From Burkholderia cenocepacia (GTDB lineage Bacteria; Pseudomonadota; Gammaproteobacteria; Burkholderiales; Burkholderiaceae): 64,000 bases of DNA. The DNA is taken from contig NZ_UAQZ01000018.1 of assembly GCF_900446215.1 (NCBI RefSeq), positions 62,001 to 126,000 of the forward strand, written 5' to 3'. Positions 47,044-54,858 of this stretch are shown in pieces (position 1 is the stretch's first letter; every line of letters starts with the position of its first letter). The notes below the pieces were generated by a model that saw only the letters and a list, made by a program, of their open reading frames with translations, was not told the origin of the DNA and made no database searches. The position numbers and the translations under genes are program-made.

Positions 47044-48036
47044 TTATTTAATCAAATCATCAAGACCACCAACAGGAACTGCAAGATCACTATTTCCCGC
47101 GAGCTCGTCCGCCACATATTTTTCAAAATGCTCCTTCACTGATTTCATGTTGACGCCACCTTGACCATACTGATCGCCTGGCAGACTGGCCCACTCATTA
47201 TTGGCATGATGCGTGAAAATCGCTCGTTCCAAGTCAGCATTTTTCACATCATCGAGACAATTTCGTTTGTATTTCATGATCGCAACAATATACCTATCTT
47301 GAGAAATTGGCGAGAAATCTTTGACCTTTGCCAATCTTCTGTAGGTTTGCCCCTCTTCCGGGAACCAGTTATATCCCATGATCTGATATGCGCCTGCAGC
47401 CGACGAGGTTATGCTCTTTCCGTTATGTTCTCGCGTGACAAATATCTTCGGATGGTCGCTAAAATCTCGATGATAATCTTTGATGAAAGACTGTCCGCCA
47501 TATAGCCCCTCATATCCTTCTGGCCCCTCGGTGCCTTCGCCGACTCGAAGCATTCGTAAAAACGCACGCACCCTGGCTTCTTCTAGAGTAATACCAATCC
47601 CGCTCAGACCGCAGAAGTTACCGATAATCCCAATCGGATGAAAATGCCACGGATTTGGATCATCAGGAAATCCGTCCACTTTTTTCGCAGCAACCGCCTC
47701 CCACCATTGAAGCTTCCCGATGCGCTCGATTTCGGCCTTCCACAACCACAGTAGCTTCTTCATTAATGGCGATAACTCCTCCCATTTTCCCAAGCCTCCG
47801 CCCCATTCACTTTCACAACGCACGATGAGGTGGGAAAGCGCTTTCAACGACCAATCTACTTCTTGCGCATGTTTCAATTCTTGTGCAGTCACCTTGCCAT
47901 CATGGTTTGCATCGAGGGCCTTCTCAAGCTTTGCGATAAGCGGGCTCGAATTGACCGTTGCCGCGCTTGTTTCGAATTCCGTCTTGCTCTCATCGGCAAG
48001 AAATTGCTCTCCGACGTGGATGTAACGTTTGAACAT
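47044..48036 (-). CDS. T6SS peptidoglycan-hydrolase effector, EF-hand plus lysozyme-like domain
   Basis: A 330-residue protein without signal peptide. An EF-hand-like loop DANHDGKVTAQEL is at residues 42-54. A Trp-rich module follows (SEWGGGLGKWEEL, KLQWWEAV, NPWHFHPIGIIGNF, about 75-145), found in Burkholderia T6SS-linked wall hydrolases. The C-terminal half (about 152-325) resembles lambda-endolysin-type (GH104) lysozymes: the likely catalytic Glu is in MLRVGEGTEG (about 166), with SSAAGAYQIMGYNW. A candidate immunity gene and a PAAR gene follow on the same strand. No VgrG is present, so delivery would rely on another locus. Confidence 0.8.
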   Translation of the reverse strand: MFKRYIHVGEQFLADESKTEFETSAATVNSSPLIAKLEKALDANHDGKVTAQELKHAQEVDWSLKALSHLIVRCESEWGGGLGKWEELSPLMKKLLWLWKAEIERIGKLQWWEAVAAKKVDGFPDDPNPWHFHPIGIIGNFCGLSGIGITLEEARVRAFLRMLRVGEGTEGPEGYEGLYGGQSFIKDYHRDFSDHPKIFVTREHNGKSITSSAAGAYQIMGYNWFPEEGQTYRRLAKVKDFSPISQDRYIVAIMKYKRNCLDDVKNADLERAIFTHHANNEWASLPGDQYGQGGVNMKSVKEHFEKYVADELAGNSDLAVPVGGLDDLIK

Positions 48037-48133
48037 GTCTCATAGCGATTAAATCGGCTCAGAACGAATCCACGAGGTGTTAGCTAGTCGACTTTGTCAT
48101 GGTCGTCAGTGGGCCTTAATCGGCTCCTGACGA

Positions 48134-48283
48134 CTAGACGCCCCGAACCATTTCATCTTCGGTCCGGCGCGCCCAGTCCTCGGCGTCACGTTTGGTGCGG
48201 AAAGTCTTGGCCGTAGTCGGCCAACCGATCTTGCGGATGACTGCCTTCCACGTGCCGGAAGGCGTCTTAACGATGGTCGCCAT
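48134..48283 (-). pseudogene. Truncated tyrosine-recombinase integrase, N-terminal stump
   Basis: Forty-nine codons give an N-terminal arm-binding segment: MATIVKTPSGTWKAVIRK, then TAKTFRTKRDAEDWARRTED. This is typical of site-specific integrases of phages and islands. The frame ends at once in a stop, and no core or catalytic domain follows in any frame. It is the remnant of the integrase that may have brought in the block. Confidence 0.75.
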
Positions 48284-48340
48284 GTACCTGTTCTGAGAGC
48301 TGACTGTACCGAAAATGTACTTTTCAACGCCCAGAAAGCA

Positions 48341-48373
48341 CAAGGGGTTACGTGAAATTCACGTAACCCCTTG
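48341..48373. repeat. 33-bp near-perfect palindrome beside the integrase stump
   Basis: Arms CAAGGGGTTACGTGA (48341-48355) and TCACGTAACCCCTTG (48359-48373) are perfect complements around AAT. Right after it, TGGTGGGCTGCAGGAAT (48380-48396) looks like the complement of a tRNA 3' end with CCA. Such sequence is expected at an attachment site; it could also act as a terminator. Confidence 0.6.
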
Positions 48374-48772
48374 ATTTTACTGGTGGGCTGCAGGAATGGA
48401 ATTAATGACCAAAACCCTTTTTGCATAAGGTTTCTAGTCATCCGACCAATTCATCATGCCCCCAGAAGTGCCCCCCAATTTTCAGGAGCATTCTGGTTCG
48501 ATTGCCCACTCAGCTTCAACGATCCAATAGGGCCGGCGGCAACGTCGCACAGCTGGATGCTATTGTAGCGTCCCGGACGATGCTAGACAGGCGACCTCAA
48601 ACTAATCCGCCCACGCCACTACCCCTAGAGCACGCGGCTCGCGCCGATTAACTAATCCCAGACATGGATACGAATCGAGAAGCCTGCTGAGCCTTATAAT
48701 CGCCCCACGGCATGAGTTTGACCCGGGGATAGGTGAGGTAAAGTAAGCGCTTTGTTGGGCGCAAAGTAATAA
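48374..48772. other. Non-coding stretch between palindrome and IS21-family element
   Basis: Apart from the tRNA-end-like sequence near 48380 I see no convincing gene. Short frames here lack ribosome-binding sites and have no protein-like pattern. Just before the insertion sequence are AAAGTAAGCGC and GCGCAAAGTAAT, related to repeats inside its ends. Confidence 0.5.
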
Positions 48773-48844
48773 TGAGCCACTTCGCGCGAAGTAAATCTGA
48801 GCCACCTTTCAGTACAGTCAGCCTTTTGCGCGCAAAGGCTGGCG

Positions 48845-49873
48845 ATGCTCCAGAAGGAACAGTGGATGCAAATCCATGTGCTCAAAGCCCAAGGCGTATC
48901 GGAGCGCGAGATCGCGCGGCGCCTGGGTATTTCTCGCAACACGGTGGCGCGGTACCTGTCGGCCGAGGACGTGCCGCGCTACAAGCCGCGTGAACCGCGG
49001 CCAACCAAGCTCGGAGCGTTCGAGGCGTACATCCTCGATCGCATGAGCGCCGCAGCACCCGAGATCATCGCTGCGCCGGCGCTGCTGCGCGAGCTGCGTG
49101 CGCGCGGCTACGAGGGCCAACTGCGAAGCCTGCAGGCTTTCATGAACGCGCATAAGTCCGTGCCCAAGCCAGACCCGGTCGTGAGGTTCGAGACCGAGCC
49201 TGGCCGGCAGATGCAGTGCGATTTCGTGGTCTTCCGCCGAGGCACCGACCCGCTTTACGCCTTCACCGCCACGCTCGGGTTTAGTCGGTGGCGCTGGGCA
49301 CGCTTCACCACCGATGAACGCGCCGAGACGCTGGTCGCCTGTCATCATGCGCTGTTCGAAGCCTTGGGTGGCGTTCCTCGCGAGATCCTTTACGACAACG
49401 CCAAGACTATCGTTGTCGAGCGCGATGCATATGGCGACGGTCAACACCGCTGGCACGCCGGCATGCTCGATCTGGCCAAGCGGTACGGCTTCCTACCCAG
49501 ACTGTGCCAACCGTACCGCGCGCAAACCAAAGGCAAGGTCGAGCGATTCCACCGCTACCTGCGTGGCAATTTCTATGTGCCGCTGGCGAGCCGGCTCAAG
49601 CAATCCGGCTTGATGCTCGATGCCGTGACTGCGAACGTCGAGGTGAGTAAATGGCTGCGCGACGTGGCTAACCAGCGAGTGCATCCGGTTACAGGGCTGG
49701 CACCCGCGATTCTGTTGGAGCAACGCGAACGGGCTTGCTTGCGCGATATGCCGGGTTACGCGGTGCCCCGATTGCCGGCTCGTGCCGTCGCTCGGCCACG
49801 CGTTGATCCAGCAATGTCGATCCAGCACCCGTTGTCCGTCTACCAGCAATTACTGACCGAGGTGCGCGCATGA
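48845..49873 (+). CDS. istA: IS21-family transposase IstA
   Basis: A 342-residue transposase with an N-terminal helix-turn-helix (SEREIARRLGISRNTVARYL) and an integrase-type catalytic core. Candidate acidic triad: D126 (MQCDFVVF), D184 (ILYDNAKT) and E233 (GKVERFHRYL). It appears intact. Its stop overlaps the istB start by ATGA, the usual coupling in this family. Confidence 0.93.
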   Translation: MLQKEQWMQIHVLKAQGVSEREIARRLGISRNTVARYLSAEDVPRYKPREPRPTKLGAFEAYILDRMSAAAPEIIAAPALLRELRARGYEGQLRSLQAFMNAHKSVPKPDPVVRFETEPGRQMQCDFVVFRRGTDPLYAFTATLGFSRWRWARFTTDERAETLVACHHALFEALGGVPREILYDNAKTIVVERDAYGDGQHRWHAGMLDLAKRYGFLPRLCQPYRAQTKGKVERFHRYLRGNFYVPLASRLKQSGLMLDAVTANVEVSKWLRDVANQRVHPVTGLAPAILLEQRERACLRDMPGYAVPRLPARAVARPRVDPAMSIQHPLSVYQQLLTEVRA

Positions 49874-50643
49874 ACTTGCAGCAGGAACGCATCGACGGGC
49901 ACTGCCAGAGTTTGAAGCTCGAGGGGCTCATGCACCGATACGTCGCTCTGGCCAGCGACGCGGCGGCCAAACAATGGAGTTTCCTCGATTTCCTCGAGAA
50001 CGCGCTCGCGCACGAACGAGAGACGCGGCAAGTTCGTTCGCGGCAAACACTGGTGCGCATGGCGGGGTTCCCCGCTCTCAAGACACTGGATGACTACGAC
50101 TACAGCTTCGCCGTCGGGGCCCCGCGCAAGACGATCGACGAGCTCGCCACCCTGCGCTTCATCGAACGGGGCGAGAACGCCGTGTTGCTTGGCCCGTCAG
50201 GCGTGGGCAAGACGCATCTCGCGATAGCGATCGGATACGCTGCAACGCAGGCCGGCATCAAGACGAAGTTCATTACGGCGGCGGATCTAATGTTGCAGCT
50301 CGAGGCCGCACGCCGACAGGAGCGATACGACGCCGTACTTCGACACAACATTCTCGGCCCGAGGTTGCTCATCGTCGACGAGATTGGCTATCTGCCACTC
50401 TCGGGAGATCAGGCCAGCCACTTCTTCCAGATCGTCGCCAAACGCTACGAGCGCGGTTCAATGATCCTGACCAGCAACCTGCCGTTTGCGCAGTGGGACG
50501 AGACCTTCGGTGGCAACACCACACTGACTGCAGCGATGCTCGACCGCATCCTGCACCATGCCCACATCATCCAGATCAAAGGAGACAGCTACAGACTGAG
50601 ACAGCAACGTCAAGCCGGTCACGTCTCGTCATCGAAGAAGTAA
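49870..50643 (+). CDS. istB: IS21-family helper ATPase IstB
   Basis: A 257-residue DnaC-like AAA+ ATPase with Walker A GPSGVGKTHLA (about residue 105) and Walker B LLIVDEIGYLPL. IstB regulates IstA and helps choose the target site. The gene appears intact and complete, so the element may be active. Confidence 0.93.
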   Translation: MNLQQERIDGHCQSLKLEGLMHRYVALASDAAAKQWSFLDFLENALAHERETRQVRSRQTLVRMAGFPALKTLDDYDYSFAVGAPRKTIDELATLRFIERGENAVLLGPSGVGKTHLAIAIGYAATQAGIKTKFITAADLMLQLEAARRQERYDAVLRHNILGPRLLIVDEIGYLPLSGDQASHFFQIVAKRYERGSMILTSNLPFAQWDETFGGNTTLTAAMLDRILHHAHIIQIKGDSYRLRQQRQAGHVSSSKK

Positions 50644-50689
50644 CGACTGGCTCAGTTTTACTTTGCGCGATCAGGCGCGAAGTGGCTCA

Positions 50690-52121
50690 GATTTCAAATG
50701 CGTTTGACAGCTTTGATCGCGTGACCGCGACAAACGCGTTGCGACTTTCCTCAGCCATCTCGCGCACTTTGCCAACGGCCCGATAGTCGGGGAACGTTCC
50801 TTCCGCCATCCCTGCAATAAACACGGCGTCAAATTCCAGCCCTTTGGACGAGTGAACGGTCAGCAGGGCAACGCCGTCGCGATGGGCCTTTTGGGTGGCC
50901 CCCAACGCCTTGCTGCTCATAAAACCGGACAAGGTGCGCGACGTGCCGTCGGAGCGAAGGTATTGGTCCCATTCTTGCTGAAAGACGGCTACGTCCTCAT
51001 AGATCGCGCGCCTAGAATTCTCGTCCAGGGAGTCGGCATAACCCCTCAATAGCTTGAACGCCGGCATAAGGTCTAGGCGTGCCGTGTTCTGAACAATCGA
51101 AGCGACCGCTTCCGCCACGGTCTTGGCTCGCTGCTCGGCCGCACTCCGCGCCATCTGCGACAGCGCAACCATGGCGTCCGTTGCCGTTTCAGGCGGCTGC
51201 GTCACCCACTTCGTTGCCAACGCCGCCAAATGGAGCCGGTCCCTCGGGTTCGCCAAGATGCGCAACGACAAGTGGAACTCGTCGACGAGGTCGGACTCGT
51301 TTTCATGATTAGCGGTCAATCGCTTGTAGAAGGGAACGTTGCGCCGGCGCAGTTCGTTCTCTATTGCGAGCAAAGCGAAACGGGTCCGCCCCAGAATCGC
51401 ACATTTCGACGGCTCAACACCGCCCTCAACATCGGGGTGTCCTTGGGCAAACAGCAGTTCAAGCTCGTCAACTATCAACCGCGCCTCGTGCTCTTCGTCG
51501 TCTCCAACGAACACGCGAGCGTCGCCCTTGATCGGAAGCTGGGCGTCAACCAAGTAATTCGGATCGATGGACCGAGCAACGTTCACCACTGCCTGCGAAG
51601 ATCGAAAGTTCTCGGTCAGCTCGATCAGTTTCGCTGCGAACTCGAACCGGAACTTCTCCATGTATTCCGGGCTCGAGGTGTTGAATCCATATATCGACTG
51701 TTTTGGATCCCCCACCATCATGACGTTTTTATACGAATCTCCGCAGAGCGCACAAAGCAGAGCGTATTGCGCTTCGTTAAGATCCTGCGCTTCGTCAACG
51801 CACACGAACCTGTAAAGCCTCCGATAAAAATCCGCCAGCTTGGGATTGTTCGTCAGCAGCCGGTAACCAAGCAGCAAAAGATCGTCGAAGTCGTAAGCAC
51901 CACAAGCACGCAACCCGGCGTCATAGGCATCCAGGACCCGCTTGTCAAGCTCATCACTGAGCACGGCGCAAGTGATGGGGTGCGCCTTGACGCGCGAGAT
52001 CATTTGAAGCCAGTTGTCGACTCGCCGATTGCGCTCTTTGCGATCGACGATCTGATTGACCTCCTCGTCAAGAACAGGGTCCTGCCGAATCGCCTCCAAC
52101 AAAATTTCCTTCCGGTCCTTA
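50690..52121 (-). pseudogene. UvrD-like superfamily 1 helicase, cut at both ends by insertion sequences
   Basis: About 477 codons remain. Visible motifs: YDFDDLLLLGYRLL, motif II VDEAQD, motif III VGDPKQSIYGF, a motif IV-like LTENFRSS, motif V VHSSKGLEFDAVFIAG and part of motif VI (FVAVTRSK). The N-terminal part with Walker A is missing: an IS5-family element begins exactly at 52122. The C-terminus stops at the IS21-family end. Compact UvrD-like helicases of this kind occur in Gabija and other phage-defence loci, but the fragment alone cannot show that. Confidence 0.85.
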
Positions 52122-52208
52122 GAGACGGTTTCAAAAAGGCCCGGTGGGGCTGTTAACTTGCGCGGCGAGCTGTTAACCTCAGGCATCGGAACAACTGAGA
52201 CCGAGGAG

Positions 52209-53026
52209 ATGGCCAAGCCGATCATTGACGACGAACTGTGGACATTGATCGAGCCGTTATTGCCGCCACCCAAGCCGCGGCGCGAGAAAAACCCAGGCCG
52301 CCTGCCTGTTTCGAATCGCGCCGCGCTGACCGGCATCCTGTTCGTTCTCAAGACCGGACTGCGCTGGCGCGACCTGCCCGCCGAGATGGGCTGCGGCTCG
52401 GGCGTGACTTGCTGGCGACGGCTACGCGATTGGCAGGCTGCGGGCGTATGGGATCGCCTGCACGAATTGCTGCTTGCGAAGCTGCGAGCAGCAGACCAAA
52501 TCGATTTCTCGCGAGCCGCAGTCGATTCCTCATCGATTCGCGCCGTTGGGGCGGGCCAAAAACTGGGCCAAACCCCACCGATCGCGCGCGACCAGGTTCT
52601 AAGCACCACATCGTCACCGACGCCAATGGCACGCCGCTCGCGGCGATCCTGACCGGCGCGAACGTTCACGATGTCACGCAGCTGCTGCCGCTGATCGATG
52701 CGATTCCGCCAATTCGTGGGTTGCGCGGCCACCCACTGCAGAGACCGCGCGTGGTCTACGCCGATCGCGGTTACGACTCTGAGCGGCATCGACGCGCGTT
52801 GCGCGATCGCGGTATCGAGCCGGTTATCGCCAAGCGCCGCACCGAACATGGCAGCGGCCTTGGAAAATATCGCTGGGTCGTTGAACGCACGCATGCCTGG
52901 CTGCATCACTTCCGTCGTCTCCGCATTCGTTTCGAGCGCCGTGCAGACATTCACGGCGCGTTCCTCAAACTCGGTTGCTGCCTGATCTGCTGGAATACCC
53001 TTCGGCGGGCCGACCAGTCTTTATGA
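52209..53026 (+). CDS. IS5-family transposase, two frames joined by -1 frameshift
   Basis: The first frame (52209-52652) starts after GAGGAG and encodes ELWTLIEPLLPPPKPRRE and the first catalytic region with AVDSSSIRAVGAG. The second frame, entered one base back at about 52562, continues with TGPNPTDRARPGSKHHIV, VVYADRGYDSERHRR and the C-terminal KYRWVVERTHAWLHHFRRL. Joining them gives a full DDE transposase of about 272 residues. No internal stop breaks either part. Confidence 0.85.
52557..52563 (+). promoter_or_regulatory. Likely programmed -1 frameshift site
   Basis: CAAAAAC is read as CAA AAA in the first transposase frame. Slippage of the lysine tRNA back by one base yields ACT GGG CCA, which restores the family sequence QK-TGPNP. 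A-rich slippery sites of this kind are common in IS427-group elements. Confidence 0.65.
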
Positions 53027-53169
53027 AACCGTCTCTTAAAAGATCTGAATTTCAATGAAAGCACATGGGACGAACGCGAAGACCTGATAGGCTGATTCGA
53101 GACTTTCGGATCGCCGCCGAACCGGTCGCGATCGCCATTTCAACACGCTGTCCGTCACGTTCCATTGCC

Positions 53170-53436
53170 ATGAAACCCTACGTTGCTTCACTTCTCGCCG
53201 GCATTCTCGCCGGCGTCGTCTACGCGCTGATCGGCGTGCCGTCTCCGGCGCCGCCCACCATCGCGCTGGCCGGCTTGCTGGGCATTCTGGCGGGCGAGCA
53301 GATTCTTCCCGTCGCGCGGCGGATGATCGGCGGCATTCGGCTCGGGACCGCGTGGCGCGAGGCGAAGTGCAGTCAGCATATGTTCGGTGCGCTGCCGGGC
53401 GGTCATGCGGCGGATGCTCGGGTGAAGCGCGACTGA
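53170..53436 (+). CDS. XapX-domain small membrane protein
   Basis: An 88-residue protein: two membrane spans at the start (YVASLLAGILAGVVYALIG and TIALAGLLGILAGEQILP) match the XapX/DUF1427 domain. A soluble tail with HMFGALPGG follows. Function unknown. It marks the return to high-GC core DNA after the accessory block. No clear ribosome-binding site is seen; the frame is open upstream to 53065. Confidence 0.8.
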   Translation: MKPYVASLLAGILAGVVYALIGVPSPAPPTIALAGLLGILAGEQILPVARRMIGGIRLGTAWREAKCSQHMFGALPGGHAADARVKRD

Positions 53437-53685
53437 TGGCAGGACAGCCGGCTTGCGTGAGATCCCGGCGAGGTCTGCAGACGACCGTCGGATTTGGACG
53501 TGAGGCGTTGCCGCATGCGGCTCTGAGCGGAGAGCCCGGTGGCTTTTGCACGAAGCGGACGATTGACGATCGACGCGCCTCGACGATGTCGCGGCGCACA
53601 CCGTCACGACGTCACGTTCTGCGCGGCCAGGCTCGCGTCGGTCGTACGCGGCTGCCAGAGCACGCCCCCCGCCGCCGCATGCGCG

Positions 53686-54858
53686 TCAGAACCGATGCCG
53701 GATCCCGACCGCCATCACCAGCTGGTTCGCGCCGGATGCGCGCGAGAAATTCGAGATCTGCGCACCGGCAATGCCCGTTCCGGCCAGTCCGTTCGCATGC
53801 TGGAACAGCGCTTCCGTATAAACGTCGGTGCGCGGCGACAGCGCATCGATCGCGATGACGCCCGCTTGCTGCCATCGCGGCCGCGCCGCGCCCGCCGCAC
53901 CGTCGAACGACGCGACGGTGAACACGTAGTCGGCCGCGACGGTCCATTTGCGCGTCAGCGCGTAGCGTGCGTTGATCTCCGCGTTGTGGAACGTGAGGTT
54001 CGCGCCGTGCAGCACGATCGGCGCATCGGCGACGTTGTTGATCGACGTGACCGCGTCGAGCCGCGTGCGCGTCGCGATCGCGGACACCCGCAGCCGGTCC
54101 CACGTATAAGCGGCCGCCGCGCTGACGGTGCGCTGCCGCGCCGCGTTGAACGGCGCGCCGGCCGGCTCCGCGCCATCGGCATTGGCGGGCGGCAGATTGC
54201 CTTCGCGGTCGAATGCGAGGTAGCTCGCGCCGGCCGAAAACGGCCCGTGCTCGTAGGAGGCCGCGAACGCGTAGCCGCGGTTGTCGCCGAAGCCGCCGGC
54301 CTCGTTCGAGAACCCGTAGGTCGCGCCGAACCGGAAGCCGCCGAGCAGCGGGCTCGTGTACTTCAGCGAGTTGTTGGTGCGCGTGTAGTTCGCGAGGTTG
54401 TCGTTGTCGAACGGATGCGCGAACGCGACGCCGCCGAACGGCGTGCCGGCCAATGCGAACGGCTGGACCAGTTGCAGCGTCGAATCGAACTGGCGGCCGA
54501 CCGTCACCGTGCCGTACCGGCCGGACGCGAGCCCCACGTAAGACTGGAAGCCGAACAGCCGCCCTTGCTGCCCGAGCGCGCCGCTGGTGACCGCAAAACC
54601 CGTCGCGAGCAGAAACAATGCGTTCAGATCGGCGCCGAGCGGCTCGTTGCCGGAGAGCGTCAAGCGGCTCACGTTGGCGTCGCCGGATTTCGCCTGGAAC
54701 GCATGCGCGTCGCCGCGGTGGCTGCCGATGTCGTCGACGAACGCGATCCCGCCGTCGATCAGGCCGGAAATCGCGACCGTGCCCTGCGCACGCGCGACGG
54801 CCGGAATGAACAGCGCGACGATGCAGCCGCGCACGGCGGCCCGAATCCGTGGGTTCAT
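53686..54858 (-). CDS. Gram-negative porin (OmpC/Omp38-type)
   Basis: A 390-residue outer-membrane porin: signal peptide ending near AVARA-QG, then a typical trimeric porin (GTVAISGLIDGGIAFVDD start, FQSYVGLASGRYGTVTVGRQ, stated in parts, and a final IRHRF with C-terminal Phe). It allows passive entry of small solutes. Its start overlaps the stop of the FUSC gene by ATGA, so it is the last gene of the lactate-gene series. Solute preference is unknown. Confidence 0.9.
   Translation of the reverse strand: MNPRIRAAVRGCIVALFIPAVARAQGTVAISGLIDGGIAFVDDIGSHRGDAHAFQAKSGDANVSRLTLSGNEPLGADLNALFLLATGFAVTSGALGQQGRLFGFQSYVGLASGRYGTVTVGRQFDSTLQLVQPFALAGTPFGGVAFAHPFDNDNLANYTRTNNSLKYTSPLLGGFRFGATYGFSNEAGGFGDNRGYAFAASYEHGPFSAGASYLAFDREGNLPPANADGAEPAGAPFNAARQRTVSAAAAYTWDRLRVSAIATRTRLDAVTSINNVADAPIVLHGANLTFHNAEINARYALTRKWTVAADYVFTVASFDGAAGAARPRWQQAGVIAIDALSPRTDVYTEALFQHANGLAGTGIAGAQISNFSRASGANQLVMAVGIRHRF

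Larger units (their letters stand above)
48773..50689 (+). mobile_element. IS21-family insertion sequence
   Basis: The element holds istA and istB and is bounded by inverted TGAGCCACTTCGCGC copies (48773-48787 and, inverted, 50675-50689). Further inward-facing copies of the same motif (for example CTGAGCCACC ending at 48806, and GGCTCAGTTTTACTTTGCGCG at the right, stated in part) match the multiple end repeats of IS21 elements. The flanking bases show no target duplication, so the left and right neighbours may have been rearranged. Confidence 0.85.
52122..53035 (+). mobile_element. IS5-family (IS427-like) insertion sequence
   Basis: A 914-base element with inverted ends GAGACGGTTTC (52122-52132 and, inverted, 53025-53035), flanked by TTA on both sides (52119-52121 and 53036-53038), a short target duplication. 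It carries one transposase split over two frames and interrupts the helicase gene. Confidence 0.88.

Noticed and set aside
48602..48942. Minus-strand frames across the left IS21-family end as the missing helicase C-terminus
   Set aside because: The translations do not continue the helicase motif VI pattern and cross the element boundary.
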